NCBI GenBank assembly: GCA_015143295.1
Contig: CM026574.1
Span: 14,572,938-14,636,937, forward strand
Length of the DNA stretch: 64,000 nt
Reading direction: 5' to 3'
Source of the DNA: Tetracentron sinense
Taxonomy: Eukaryota > Streptophyta > Magnoliopsida > Trochodendrales > Trochodendraceae
Each line of letters starts with the position of its first letter. Within the stretch, counting starts at the first letter, position 1. Below the pieces are notes generated by a model, which did not search any database, was not told the origin of the DNA, and saw nothing but the letters and a program-made list of their open reading frames with translations. Of the stretch, positions 34,401 to 44,000 are shown in pieces. Position numbers and translations under genes: made by a program.

Positions 34401-35815
34401 TTCCCAAACTACCCCTTGCCATCTATCTATTTAGAATCACAGTGAATCGCGATTGACATTGGGGAGAGTTCAATCACACCCGTGGGTTAACACGTGCCAC
34501 TAGCAAGTTCAATCGGGTGTCGTTAACTCTTTCCCCTCGCTCTCACATGCATCGCATGTGCCACCCGCTAGTATATATATATATATATATGAAAACATTC
34601 TAATGAGCCATACTCATTAAAGCTTAAAAGAGCAGTCCCTAATAACGTGACATGTGGTGGGTTGCTCTAAAATCCAATCATTGGATGTCAAGACAGGTCT
34701 ATCAAAAGACACATGGCAAAAAATCAGCTTGATCAGACATTCCGATTGGATATAAGAAGATTAGCTATTTCTATAACCTAGATAGGGTCTAGTGAACCCT
34801 AGGGGGTTAATGCTGATAAACTAGGTTCTAATCGAACAGTCTAAACATGTCCGATCATAATGATTTTTTGACATGTGTCTCTCAATTGACTCACCTCAAC
34901 ATCCAATCATCAGATTTAAAAAAAGATATGGCACATGTCATCTTTTTAGAGGGATTTCTCATTAAAAGCTTTAATGAGCATGGCTCATTAGTATCATTCC
35001 CTATATATATATATATATACATAAATACAACCTTTAATTAATTTTTTTTGAATCTTTTTGTAATATTCTTATTTGTTAAAATGAGGTAGCGTAACACGTC
35101 CTACGCCTTTGCGTTTTAAAACCCTAAATTGTTGCTGCTAAAGGACGAGGCTTATAAAATTCTAAATCACTGATGGTTGTATCCCTACTGGAAAAGAGAA
35201 AATGACAAGGCAATCATGTACCTTATCACCTTGCATCACAACCAGCATCAAAGCTTGAAATACATTTTTGTCCGGGGTGCAATTTCGTGACCTCAGGGTT
35301 GCCACTTAACATTATCCAAGCTTCGTGATCGAGAAATCTTGTATTGCATAGGAGCTTCTAGTCTAAATCCCAGTCGGATATGGTTTCGGCTTCACTCTTA
35401 TACTTTGAGTTTGTTATATGCTCATGCTTTTATCTGTTCTTTTACCTTTTTCCAATCTTCATTATTTTGTATATATTTTTCCATATAAATAGGGAGGACC
35501 ATGTACACACAGAATTTAGAGGTGCCTGATTTGGAGCCGGTGTCTTTGGTTGTTGTATGGATGCGCTTTTTCATTGTAGTTATTATACTTGGTTGTGTCA
35601 TTTATAACAGGCATGTGTTAAGAGGATCCAAGGCGATGAAGATGGGCACAAACACTGTACGGGACAGTACTTTGATTACTGGTCTTGTGTTGACAAATGT
35701 GTAAGCCTTCTTCATTGTTGATATGGTTTGTTTACATCACTTTCCATGGTTCTTCTGCTGAAACAGCTGTTTTGAAACACAGGTTGCACCAAAGCTATTT
35801 GTGAAACTGAAGTAA
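19428..35815 (+). CDS. QCR6: Cytochrome b-c1 complex subunit 6 (hinge protein)
   Basis: Hinge subunit of mitochondrial ubiquinol-cytochrome c reductase (complex III). It is a small acidic-Cys protein on the intermembrane-space side that helps dock cytochrome c1 and cytochrome c. Exons: 19428-19429 (AT), 30502-30586, 35611-35700, 35783-35815. The spliced protein has 69 residues, the usual plant length. It begins MADEEPVDPKKYLEDSCKP, has the paired cysteines CKPKC and the CVKRIQGD..HKHCTGQYFDYW..CVDKC core, and ends VAPKLFVKLK. All junctions have GT/AG, and phase is kept. No presequence is present, as usual in this family. The introns (10.3, 11.1 and 5.0 kb, then 82 bases) are full of transposons while the exons are intact. 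An AATAAA lies at about 35982. The gene looks functional. The split ATG rests on splice signals only. Confidence 0.92.
19430..20404. other. QCR6 intron 2, first part, with hAT-like ends
   Basis: No gene. Two right ends of a CAGTGTAGTCAA-type element are seen, as gctttgactatactg (19634) and gccttgactacactg (19825). Their partners were not closed. The sequence atttatatgtaaataaggtt at about 19650 recurs at about 52690, so it belongs to a dispersed repeat. Confidence 0.4.
20405..20735. mobile_element. Small hAT-type element with 8 bp TSD
   Basis: Ends CACTGTTACAAATCTC and GATTTGTAACACTG, inverted copies apart from one base. The flanks are ctactaga (20397-20404) and ctactgga (20736-20743), 7 of 8 alike. 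The interior is rich in CTCCCGAGAAA-type motifs in both directions. No coding part. Confidence 0.8.
20744..21423. other. QCR6 intron 2, unassigned
   Basis: AT-rich intron sequence. No element border or open frame of note. Confidence 0.4.
21424..21900 (-). mobile_element. LINE 3' end fragment
   Basis: The T-rich start (cttcttttttcttcc) corresponds to a poly(A) end on the - strand. It is followed by text typical of the tail of plant LINEs with an RNase H-like end (gaagcaattacaagaagcccc, gcaaggggagattgattctg). Frames are broken. The borders are approximate. Confidence 0.5.
21950..22155. mobile_element. 206 bp hAT-type MITE with 8 bp TSD
   Basis: Ends CAGTGTAGTCAAAA and GGATTACACTG. The flanks are attcagat (21942-21949) and attcggat (22156-22163), 7 of 8 alike. 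The interior repeats GCCTAGGCA-type motifs. Overlapping open frames have no meaning. Confidence 0.8.
22300..22428 (+). repeat. 65 bp tandem duplication
   Basis: The phrases gtcagaaaatatgagtcttt and agaggcatactaaaatcat, ending gttctccata, occur twice in a row about 65 bases apart with few changes. Confidence 0.85.
22429..23125. other. QCR6 intron 2, unassigned
   Basis: No supported element. Frames of 65 and 102 codons have no recognisable domain. Confidence 0.4.
23438..23546. mobile_element. 109 bp hAT-like MITE nested in the LINE
   Basis: Ends TAAGGGTGTCAATAGG and CATTAACACCCTTA. The flanks are gatagacc and tatagccc, 6 of 8 alike. It splits the LINE frame between the zinc-binding region and the tail. 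Confidence 0.65.
24300..24525 (-). mobile_element. Second LINE 3' tail nested in the LINE
   Basis: A T10 run (poly(A) on the - strand) next to a LINE-tail-like text interrupts the ORF2 frame of the larger LINE. The possible duplication aaggacctttca / aaggtccctca at the two sides is imperfect. Confidence 0.4.
27111..27585. other. QCR6 intron 2; possible LINE upstream part
   Basis: May contain the decayed region upstream of LINE ORF2, but no ORF1 signature is seen. Confidence 0.3.
27586..28076. mobile_element. Non-autonomous TIR element (CATGGTTYAAAA family)
   Basis: The left end CATAGTTCGAAAATTCGG and the right end, read in reverse, CATGGTTCAAAAACC are alike. The 8-base flanks gtttgacc and atttgact agree at 6 positions. 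Subterminal ACTCGACTCGA-type motifs face inward from both sides. Same end type as the element at 52494. Probably hAT. Confidence 0.65.
28343..29037 (+). mobile_element. 5'-truncated LINE with perfect 16 bp TSD
   Basis: The LINE body 28359-29021 encodes the zinc-binding end (ILTCDHLKSRGWRLE, CLHAEETMNYLLLHCPM, KVWRY) with frameshifts. It ends in gatcaaaa plus a 17-base A tail. It is flanked by gactagaaagcgactc at 28343-28358 and 29022-29037, 16 of 16 alike. The perfect duplication and intact tail mean it is younger than the other LINEs here. It contains a small duplication ggggtggattgggtctttct (28587, 28619). Confidence 0.93.
29038..29706. other. QCR6 intron 2, unassigned
   Basis: No gene or closed element seen. 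Confidence 0.4.
29707..29893 (+). mobile_element. tRNA-derived SINE with TSD
   Basis: The SINE body 29715-29885 begins GTTGGTGCAGTTGGCTAGC (polymerase III A-box-like), then GTGTGTTCAACTCCC (B-box-like), and ends taccaaaaa. It is flanked by aagtctcg on both sides (29707-29714, 29886-29893). The 105-codon frame across it is incidental. Confidence 0.85.
29894..30501. other. End of QCR6 intron 2
   Basis: Intron sequence without an identified element. It ends in the acceptor tcaactcAG before the first full coding exon. Confidence 0.5.
30502..30586 (+). CDS. QCR6: QCR6 coding exon (residues 1-29)
   Basis: G completing the ATG, then 28 codons from ADEEPVDPKKYLEDS to SLLDYQ. Acceptor CTCAG before and donor GTACTT after. 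Holds the CKPKC cysteine pair. Confidence 0.93.
30587..31194. other. QCR6 intron 3, first part
   Basis: No element or gene recognised. The frame at 30470-30700 is the exon read through into the intron. Confidence 0.4.
31195..31420 (-). mobile_element. LINE zinc-binding fragment
   Basis: On the - strand RLVHCSRAWVVWSFF and following residues resemble the end of the LINE zinc-binding region (HC..A..VW). Short and broken. Confidence 0.45.
31421..31925. other. QCR6 intron 3, unassigned
   Basis: Nothing identified. A short segment with tcatcatcatcaatgcctta, then ccaaatactttgggttgg, looks like a tail of a dispersed repeat. Confidence 0.35.
31926..33960 (-). mobile_element. LINE 3' part, interrupted by a hAT
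   Basis: On the - strand the piece at 33735-33920 (CGTEVKFWDDLWWG) is the segment just before the zinc-binding region. After the hAT insertion (32795-33726) the frame resumes with the zinc-binding residues (CCFIYCVAEESRDHLLLHC, VWNHFLL) near 32400-32520. The 3' end has a poly(A) (T8 at about 31926). Several stops. Confidence 0.7.
32787..33734. mobile_element. 932 bp hAT element with perfect TIR and TSD
   Basis: The element at 32795-33726 has ends CATAGTAACAAAGTTC and GAACTTTGTTACTATG, perfect inverted copies of 16 bases. The flanks catctaac (32787-32794 and 33727-33734) match 8 of 8. Subterminal GAATAATT..CCGAA motifs are repeated inward. No transposase, so it is non-autonomous. Confidence 0.93.
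33990..34212 (+). mobile_element. LINE 3' tail
   Basis: Ends attgtttttaccgatcaaaaaaaa, the same tail type as the LINEs at 14459 and 28359 (gatcaaa plus A run). It starts near attctatggaatgcactc, which matches the LINE zinc-region text. Only the untranslated end remains. Confidence 0.55.
34303..34571 (+). mobile_element. 269 bp non-autonomous Helitron
   Basis: Begins TCCTATTATAATGCGAGAGG and ends CACATGCATCGCATGTG (hairpin), 7 bases, then CTAG. It sits between A and T within a TA-repeat tract, as Helitrons insert between A and T. No coding part. Confidence 0.75.
34590..35012. mobile_element. TIR element (CTAATGAGCCAT family) inside a TA repeat
   Basis: The left end attctaatgagccatactca, then ttaaagctt, is matched in reverse by the right end aagctttaatgagcatggct, then cattag. 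Both sides abut TA microsatellites, so the target duplication cannot be read. No transposase. Confidence 0.7.
35013..35610. other. End of QCR6 intron 3
   Basis: No element recognised. It ends in the acceptor ttataacAG. Two phrases such as gtaacacgtcctacgccttt, then gcg, suggest further repeats but were not closed. Confidence 0.4.
35611..35700 (+). CDS. QCR6: QCR6 coding exon (residues 30-59)
   Basis: Thirty codons: ACVKRIQGDEDGHKHC, then TGQYFDYWSCVDKC. Acceptor ATAACAG and donor GTAAGC. Contains the four conserved cysteines of the hinge-protein core. Confidence 0.95.
35783..35815 (+). CDS. QCR6: QCR6 last coding exon (residues 60-69)
   Basis: Acceptor gaaacacAG, then VAPKLFVKLK and TAA. 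The preceding intron is only 82 bases. Confidence 0.93.
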   Translation, partial: VAPKLFVKLK

Positions 35816-36000
35816 TGGGGAGTTGGTTTCTTGGTACATTAATGCCGTCTTTTGGTATTCCGTTTGCCAACCTTAAAAACTGCTTCCAAACATTTGATTG
35901 GCTTGTCCTACAAAGTAGCCATGCTTGTGTGGTCGTATTCCTCAGTAACGCACATTTTTTGAACAGAGACCTCAGCTTTTAGATCAATAAAAGAGGATTG
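35816..36000 (+). other. QCR6: QCR6 3' UTR
   Basis: Untranslated sequence following the stop. An AATAAA at about 35982 is the likely polyadenylation signal. Confidence 0.55.
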
Positions 36001-36400
36001 CGTGAGTCGACTTTATGTTTGTTATTTTATTCTAAATGTTGGGAGATGATGATAAGAAAATGCAAGGCTGGATATAAGAAAATGACTAGTAATTATTTTG
36101 AGAGTAGCCAAAATAACCTCGTGATTAAGTTTAAGTTTAAGAACCAACTACCAGTATCCATTTTGTTTTGCACTAAAAATCTTTTATGCTTATGGAATTA
36201 GTAGAGATAATAAGAGAACATCATTTAGAAATTTGTAAAAGAGGAAAATATGGTGGTCCTGAACGTAGGGGGTTTTCTTCAATCAAAATTTAGAAGTACC
36301 TATTTGTCTAATGTATTCTGATCTTCAACTTTTTAACAGAAATTCAGTCTGGGGGGGTTGCCTTTGAGGGATGCTAAACAACATTGAGACCAGATTGCTT
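36001..36400. other. Intergenic, no feature
   Basis: AT-rich. No supported gene. Confidence 0.4.
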
Positions 36401-36590
36401 AATTGTTTTTTTTTTTGGTAAACGTGGGTATCCTGTGCCAGACTCAGACTAGTCCTATGTGATGTATAGGTAAAAACCCCAACCCATACATCAAATATTG
36501 AGGGGAGCCTAGATTTGATCTCGAGACCTCCGGGTTTACGGGAATGCAGTTATTTGCCCTCACCATGATGGTTATCTGTATGGTTTTATT
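36400..36590 (-). mobile_element. SINE-like retroposon, - strand
   Basis: A T11 run (poly(A) on the - strand) is followed by ggtaaacgtgggtatcctg and, further on, a B-box-like gatctcgagacctccgg. The same start type occurs near 8740. The target duplication was not found. Confidence 0.4.
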
Positions 36591-37373
36591 ACATATATCA
36601 ATTCCCCAAGAATTGAATACATGGATTGCCTTGACTTTGAGTTGTGCAGTATGATCTAAACTGGTGTTTAAGTAGACATTCAGATTGAAGGGTAGAAAGG
36701 GTTCTTGCCATCCTCATCCCTTGCAAACATGGCAGTGATCAATCCCATTCTAAGATATGACCTAACCATCTGATCTAATCACAGCACGTCGACGAAGAGG
36801 TCCATGTATAGTCACAATAATCCAGTCCGATTGGTCCAAGTCTTCTCAGCTTGTCTGTGTACAATGCACCAGATATTGATCGATAATTCACTTGATCAAT
36901 GGCACGCTATCACGCTATCGATACTCTGCAGATGAAAAATCTTTGCAGCACTTTGACATGTAATCATAGTGAGATTACTGGGAAACAAAATCACCCTTTT
37001 AGTAGATTTATTTTGATTTGAAAGTGCAAAGTGGTTTCACTCTCAGCTTCCATTGATTCTTAGCTTCATTGCTACCATATCCTTTACTTTTGGTAGGCAA
37101 TCTTCTTTTTCTTTTCCTTTCCCTTTCCCTTTTCCTTTTTTTTTTTTTTTTTTAGTTTCTCTCTTTTGGATATTAATATGGTGATTTCTCAAACTTAATA
37201 TAATACAAACAGTATTTCAAATTCTAATGAGAATCTACTATCACAACAATTCACTTCTCATTTGGGTGGGCTAGCTTGTGTGCAACCAACCCCATGTGAA
37301 GGTCTTCAAGGCACAGGGCTTCACCCCAACAGGTATATATACATTTAACAAAATAAAATAAACAAATACCCTA
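36591..37373. other. Intergenic between QCR6 and the ATL gene, incl. ATL 3' UTR
   Basis: No gene recognised. A pyrimidine tract lies at 37100-37155. The last few hundred bases are presumably the 3' UTR of the ATL gene read on the - strand. Confidence 0.4.
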
Positions 37374-38030
37374 CTAATTATGTATCAAACCTTCGGGTTC
37401 TAACGGTAGAATGCTCCTCTGCGGTGGCGGCTCCGATGAGCTAGCTTGGCTACAGCCGATGCTGATCTTTTCACATGACTCGATCGGGCAGTGCCTGCAA
37501 GTGGGGCACGACGAGTGTGACATTAGCCATTTATCGATACATCGGACGTGGAACCCGTGGTTGCACTTAGGCAATACTCTAACACGCTCGCCGGAAGCAA
37601 ACTCCGATAGGCATATGACACATTCGGAGTCCAAACCAGGCAGCTTCAATCCAGCAGAGTAAGTTAGTGTAGGGAAGGTCTTGAGAGCTTTCCTAGCAAC
37701 TCCTAACCGAGTTGACCGGTTGTTCCCGGACTCGGTGGCGGCCCGACTTGAACACCTTAGTGCATACCTTATGATAGAATTCAACCCCAACCCGCAAATT
37801 AGCGCACATAAGAGCACTGAAAGGACCATTAAATCATTCCCATCAAAGCTACTTTCGCCCATGTTGGGGTCTGATGAGTCATGGCCGGTTTCCGCGCCCA
37901 TCGGAGCCGCCGTATCCGGCAATTGGGGAAGAGGAGTGTGTAGTAACAATTTCCTTGAGGAGTGAACAATTCCTAGGAAATTTTGGAGCAGTTCTGAAGG
38001 AGTAGATGAGGAAGAAGTAGAAGGAAACAT
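37374..38030 (-). CDS. RING-H2 finger protein, ATL family
   Basis: Membrane-anchored E3 ubiquitin ligase of the plant ATL family, 218 residues, intronless as is usual for ATLs. A single hydrophobic segment at about 67-90 ([18 protein letters not shown]) is followed by a basic stretch. The family's GLD motif (PGLD, 131-134) comes next. The RING-H2 finger is C137-C140-C156-H158-H161-C164-C175-C178 with spacing C2C-15-C1H2H2C-10-C2C. It has the conserved Pro-Lys before C156 and W168 that contact the E2 enzyme. The C-terminus is short and Ser/Pro-rich. Layout and length are closest to the ATL73/74/78/80 group; the exact paralogue cannot be decided here. Substrates are unknown. The start ATG is the first in frame, about 55 bases from a TATA box. 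No breaks. Confidence 0.94.
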   Translation of the reverse strand: MFPSTSSSSTPSELLQNFLGIVHSSRKLLLHTPLPQLPDTAAPMGAETGHDSSDPNMGESSFDGNDLMVLSVLLCALICGLGLNSIIRYALRCSSRAATESGNNRSTRLGVARKALKTFPTLTYSAGLKLPGLDSECVICLSEFASGERVRVLPKCNHGFHVRCIDKWLMSHSSCPTCRHCPIESCEKISIGCSQASSSEPPPQRSILPLEPEGLIHN

Positions 38031-38080
38031 GGTTGAGTTTTGAGGGGATGGAACTCCTAGAAGGTGGTTGTATAGGGGGA

Positions 38081-38090
38081 ATTTATAAAA
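38081..38090 (-). promoter_or_regulatory. TATA box of the ATL gene
   Basis: On the - strand ttttataaat, 51-60 bases before the ATG, followed by tccccctatacaac. The leader would be short. Confidence 0.6.
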
Positions 38091-38299
38091 GAGTTGATTT
38101 AGCTTTTTGGAGTTTAATATAATTTTTTTGCCAAATTATTACAACTTAGCATTATCAAAGATGCTTCCACTAAGCCCATGTTGTTTCTGTGGGCTTTCTA
38201 ATCAAGATGGGCCCATGCCATTCTACCTATGACAGAATGTCACGTGGCAGTTTATTTCTAATTGCTAGGTGGGACCCAGGCGCCAGAGAAAGGGACAAG

Positions 38300-38690
38300 G
38301 AGGGATGGGATTTGGTCTGGCCCTCGCCAGACCAAATCCGTCTGACTCTCATTCCACCTGTTGACATGTGCCCCTTTTTGACACCTCTTAACTGTGGTTA
38401 AGATTCACTAACCGCAGTTAAAAGAGATTTGTGAGTGAGGCCAGTTGGTTTTGGTCTGGTGGTGCCAGACCAAATCCATTCACGGGCGAGGGATCAATGC
38501 CCCCATCTTGGATGGAGATCAGATCATAGCCAATTGCGTGAGTTCAATCGCATATGTGTCATGATCTGATTGGAGGGTAAAAAAAAGAAAAGTGAAAAAT
38601 TAAAATTCAAAATTTATTCCCACCAATCAGATCACGACACATAGCAAGAGTTCAATTGAAATTGGCTATGAATATAATCGATGAGGATGT
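38300..38690. repeat. Fold-back repeats upstream of the ATL gene
   Basis: Two hairpins: GGATTTGGTCTGG..CCAGACCAAATCC (38308-38339) and a similar one at 38450-38478 with the loop tggtg. Next comes a longer inverted repeat: atagccaattg...gatctgattgg (about 38527-38575) against ccaatcagatca...attggctat (about 38623-38670), with matching ends. Together they look like a compact fold-back transposon or its relic. They lie 270-640 bases upstream of the ATL start. Confidence 0.7.
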
Positions 38691-40400
38691 CATGGAAATT
38701 ATAGCTTTCGGTTGAGCCAAGTGGGCTTTTGTACACTTGTCAGGAGGAGACATCCACTCATTACACGATGAAATTTTCCTGAGTCAGACTCAACTCAAAA
38801 CTACAATTACTCAGAATTATGATAAGAATGTTGCCTCTTTCAAATGATATGAGTTCATATGATCATAGGAGTTTCTTTCAATTGTCATTCAAGAACTTTG
38901 GTAGGTATTTTGGTAGGTATTCGGAGACTTTTGTTTTATAAAATGTGATTTTTGAGAAAGATATTTTTTATGAGTGAACTAAACGCGATTTACAAGATAT
39001 AAAATCACCAGAATTGAATTGATTTTAAGTGATTATATCGACTAAAAAATCCTAACCAAACGACCCCTAAAAGTCCCCACTCAACTGACTGGTCTTTATA
39101 AGATATTTGTGTTTGTATGATAAGACCCACCTAGTCAAACATTTGCTAGAGAACTCACGACTCAACTCACTCACTCACCAATCGCCATAAAAGGTTGACT
39201 CAAATGACTCAGCTAGGTAATTGAACCAGTCGACTCACCGAGCTTCTCTATTGAACCAGGCAATTTCTTCCCGATCCCTCAAACCGTTCAAAACCCACCA
39301 GACTGTTCACGGTTCGGTTTTAGGTGTTGCGTCCATCAACTGATCCGGTTCGGTTTGGTTTCTTCAGCCCGTATACAATTGGCCAGGTTTGGGTAAGGCT
39401 CCCCAGCCCGAATGGATCATAACATGAGCAAATGCAGGTTGGGCACAACAACTTTTCCTTCCCACCAATGGCCCTCCCTATCATTGAACAACTATCCTTC
39501 CCGGGTAAGGCTGCACATGGGCCAGGTTTGGGCTTGACTTTTGGTGATTTTTGAATAGGCTAAGCCTAAATTCCTGGGCCGTTATTATTATTATTATTAT
39601 TTATTTAATGAAAAATGGTAAGGGGGGAGGGGTGGCAACCCCTTACTACCCAGGCAGCCAGTGGGAAGATCAGCACCACGGGACTCACTAGAGGGAATCC
39701 GGAGCAAGGATTAAAAATATGGTTTCGGAGGATGTATCGGTATCAAGCGAAACCTATACGTATTGGTTTCGGTAATGGTTGCAGACGATACATATAATTC
39801 ATTCTTTTAAAAAAAAAAAATTAGTTTAATTTTTTTAAAAATCAAATGAGTTATGAGAATCAAATTTATCAAATATAAAGTCATAGAAAGCAACTTAAAG
39901 ACAAAGTAACATACACAATGAAGTAAAATATAAATAACTAATAAATGATATATAACACCTGTTTTATATCGGTTTCGGTGATTTTTACTTCTATGAATTC
40001 CGAAGTACCTATACCTATATGTATTTACGTATCACCCATTTCGTATCGGTTTTGGTAATTTTTATTTCTATGAATTCCAGGACTTGAACCAGGCCTGTTG
40101 GCCCAAGCTCGGGCCACCTGCTCCCGTGGCAGGCCGTAACCATTATTATGCATACAGATAGAAAGAAATTAGATTTCTGATCAACAGAGTCATTCCTAGC
40201 TAAGGCACTTCTCATCTTCCAGGACTCTTTCTTATGCATACAAAGCAGGACTCCAATCAGCCTAGTGGGTATGAAGCCAACATTTCCAGAATGGAAGTAG
40301 AATCTGTGGGCAAAGAAGAGGCCATCTTTTGATCTTAAAAAGGTAGAAACTGTCAAGAAATATCATTCTGAGATAATTACCATCTAATGAAGATTCTCTA
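38691..40400. other. Intergenic, repeat fragments
   Basis: No gene. There are hAT-like ends (taaggctgcacatgggcc at about 39505). Fragments rich in tttcggtaat and tatcggt motifs (39720-40080) belong to the same sort of element as 52494-53422. The frame at 40015-40356 on the - strand is not recognisable. Confidence 0.4.
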
Positions 40401-40853
40401 GTATAGAGCCAAAAAGGGGAATCAATACTCTCCCCAACACTAGTTTTAATGTCGAAATAATAGCTTTACAATAGCAATGCAATTTTTCCTGGCAAGTTCA
40501 TCTGCTCTACAGTACACCATTGTAACAAGATCCCCCCCACCCCGCCAAAAAAAATTTAATAATAATAAGAAAGAAAAAAAAATATAACAAAATAATAAAA
40601 GAATTACGGAAGAAGCTGTCAGCATCGATTCATATGCTCTTCATCTTGTCATCAGCTCGTCATTGTAAATATGGGTTCGCGTTAGTGTGTAACAGAAGGA
40701 TGCCTTTGGTGTCATCCTCCGAAAAGCAATCACTTAATCTGTACTGGCAGCAGATAAGTTAATCACTCCAAGATCCATAATGGCATTCAGGAGTGGGTTC
40801 TATTTCCTACTTACTGACTTTTCTAGTAAACTTCGACAAACTAGGTTATGAAG
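40401..40853 (-). other. 3' UTR region of the PRAF-like gene
   Basis: Follows the TAA at 40854-40856 on the - strand. Polyadenylation site not determined. Confidence 0.4.
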
Positions 40854-41019
40854 TTAAGTATGCAAAGACAATGCTCCCTCATTTTTCTCAGCAGGTGCCG
40901 CACTGCCGGTTGATCCAGTTGGAGCACTGTTCGTTACTGGCTGGCTGTACTTCTTAAGCAGCCTATCTTTGTTTTGCTTCCACCATTCTTCAGCCTGCTG
41001 CTCAGCAAACCTTCGTTTA
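40854..41019 (-). CDS. PRAF-like last exon (BRX end)
   Basis: Acceptor gatctgcAG. One base completes a Ser codon split with the previous exon, then [20 protein letters not shown] and on to a TAA at 40854-40856. Carries the helical second half of the BRX domain. A 31-residue Ala/Ser/Thr-rich tail follows. Confidence 0.93.
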
Positions 41020-44000
41020 CTGCAGATCGCATCGGAAGTGGATGCAATTAGTGAAATAAGAATATCACTTGAAAAGAAAAAGCTGATAACATTCCAACAA
41101 GCTGGTGTTAATCATTAACTAATCCAATATTATTGTTTCATACAGTTCATGGAGATTACTAAGTTTGGCCCCCTCAATTTTTTGTAATTATTTTGGGGGA
41201 AGGACTCTTTACGTGTGCGTGGAAGTGGAACGTGCACGCCTCCCCAGCTTGCCATGTGTCCCTTTTAGCCCCCTTTAATTAGGGTTAAGATTCACTAACC
41301 CTTAGGTTTATGAATCTAACCTTAAAAATATCAATTGAAAAGAAAAGGCTATGGTGTTAATCATTAACTAATGCAATATTATTGTTTCATACAGTTCATG
41401 GAGATTACTAAAATGCACTGTATTTATTGGTCATAACAATTTAGTATGCCATGTTAGTATGTTAGAGCGGTTTGCTCAGGGTATGCGACAATATACTAGA
41501 TTTCTTCTTCTACTACTAATTTTTTTTTGGTTCTATTTTCCTTTCTATTTCTATAATGCTCCTGTCATTGTATCAGAAAAGATGTTCCAAGATGTCAAGA
41601 TTTAATTGTCCACTCCGAAAGATAAGCAAATATTATCAAAGAACTTGTGTCTCGGGAAAGTGAACTAAAAAATACTGTAAAAAAACTGTTGTTTCCTCTT
41701 GGTTGCAACGTCCTCCATTATTTCCCAAATATGTTCACACCTCATCGAGAATTTCCACATCAAGGCTAATCAGTCCAGAAAAAAATTCATGCTGAGATGA
41801 TCAGTTATTAGGATCAGCTTGCCTCAACAGAGCAACAATTTCCTGATGATGCAGTGGGCATATTCAGGATATATAGAAATGAGGAAAAGCTGTTCCGAGT
41901 TTTCTATGGATTGCGCCAAATTTTGAGCAGATCAGAGCATTGACTCTGCACAGAACACCACCTCCATCTATGAATTCTTCATTGTTCAAGCTCATTGCAA
42001 AGGAGACACTTCGTAATGATATCAACTTTGGGACCTGAGAGTGTCTTTTTTCATCTCAGCATCAATCTTGTCCTTGGCAAGGAGCTTATCGTACAGTAGA
42101 ATTAATCATGCGCCCTCTTCTCGTCTTAGGTATATGGTGTCCTCAGGAGTATTGGAAGTGTCACTAGGGCTGCACTCAAGCTCAGCTGGCTCGAATGTTC
42201 GGTTTGGCTTTTTCGGGCCTGAGTTCAAATAGATATTTCAGGTTCGAACGAGCTGAGCTGAGAAAAAAGCTTGGATCCTTAAATGAACCGAGCCGGGAAA
42301 AAAGCTTGAATCCTTACATGAGCCGAGCTTGAGCCACGTCCTGTTTGGTTTGGCTCGTTTCAGGCTCAGTTCGGCTCGCAATATACATTATATATAATAA
42401 TAATAATATACTTGATATTATTATATACATTATATTGTTTAGTTAAATAAATTTTACGACTTAAAAATTTATTATATACTATCTTATATTTAATTAGGTA
42501 AAAGAGATGGGGGTGTTCACTGTTCATCGACTCCCCCTTCCCCCTCCTCTTTCTCTCTCTCTTGGCAATTGCTGCAACCTACTTCGACGCGGCTACGTCT
42601 ACTGCTTCCCGCAGGTAAAGTTACTCACACACAGACACACACACACACACACACACACTCTCTCTCTCCCCATCAAAACTCTAGAAATTCATTTTTCAAA
42701 CTTGATGATTTTGGTCTCAATTAACGTTGTTAGAGAAATTTGCTTTCAAATTTTGACTCCTAATCGTTTGGACCATAATTTTTCTTATTTCTTTGAATGG
42801 ATTTGAAGTCTAATATATATATATATATATATATTGTCGGCTGGTTGAAGAACCCCACCAAGGCATCTGCAATTTTAATGGTGACCTTATATTCTCTCCA
42901 CAATTACCCTCCCAAGTCCCATCCTCCTCTCTTACCTCTACTTTCCATGAATCGTCCCTTCAAAAAATTCTTAACCGCTCCACTCTTTGGCTAGGCATAA
43001 TTTTCTTTCAAATTTTGACTCCTAATTGTTTGGACCATAATTTTTCTTATTTCTTTGAATGGATTTGAAGTCTAATATATATATATATATATTGTCGGCT
43101 GGTTGAAGAACCCCACCAAAGCATCTGCAATTTTAATGGTGACCTTATATTCTCTCCACAATTCCCCTCCCAAGTCCCATCCTCCTCTCTTACCTCTACT
43201 TTCCATGAATCGTCCCTTCAAAAAATTCTTAACCGCTCCACTCTTTGGCTAGGCATTGTTTTCTGGTCACTTTTCTCAGTTTCCTCAATCTTCGTTGAAT
43301 ATAATGAAAATGAACGAAAAATTTCTGGCTCGAACTAAGATTCGATCTTCCTCACTCATTTTAATTAAAAATTATCAAATTGAGATGGACAAGCAACAAC
43401 TAGAACTGACTTAGCAGGAACAGAGCGGTGGAAATAGGAGTATTGTTTTTGGGAAGTATGAAATGGGGCAGCAGCATAGCGATGATACGGGGAGTATTCT
43501 GTTTGGACGATACGGGGAGTATTCTGTTTGAAATGATACCGGCAATATATCCTTGATATGGTGTAAATTTTTTTTAACAGCATGTAAATGTGTCGCTGAC
43601 CACCGATATCGATAAATATCAGTGATATATCACCGATATTGTTGATTTTTTGAACCTTGGTGCTGCCTTGTTGTAACCCAACTGGGTGGGTAGTGAGTAG
43701 TGACTATTGAAAGAGAGAGAGAGAGAGAGAGAATGATTAGAGATATTGAGAGTAGAGTACAGAAAGAGATGAGTGATTTCGAGAGAATGGGGGTGGAGGG
43801 ATGGGGATGTAGGGTGGGGTAATAAGTAAAGAGGTGTGTGGTAGTGAAATTACTACCATACCCACCAATATAACCGTTAAGACTTAAGAGAGACGTTCAG
43901 AGGTTATTAAAAATTCTTTTATTAGTTTATACATATAATAATTTATGTATATCATATGTTAAGAAGAGGATGGAGCTGGGCTCTGCAGGGTGTTTTCCTT

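Noticed and set aside
37411-37965. Two + strand frames over the ATL gene
   Set aside because: Antisense shadows of the RING-H2 gene, with no family signature.
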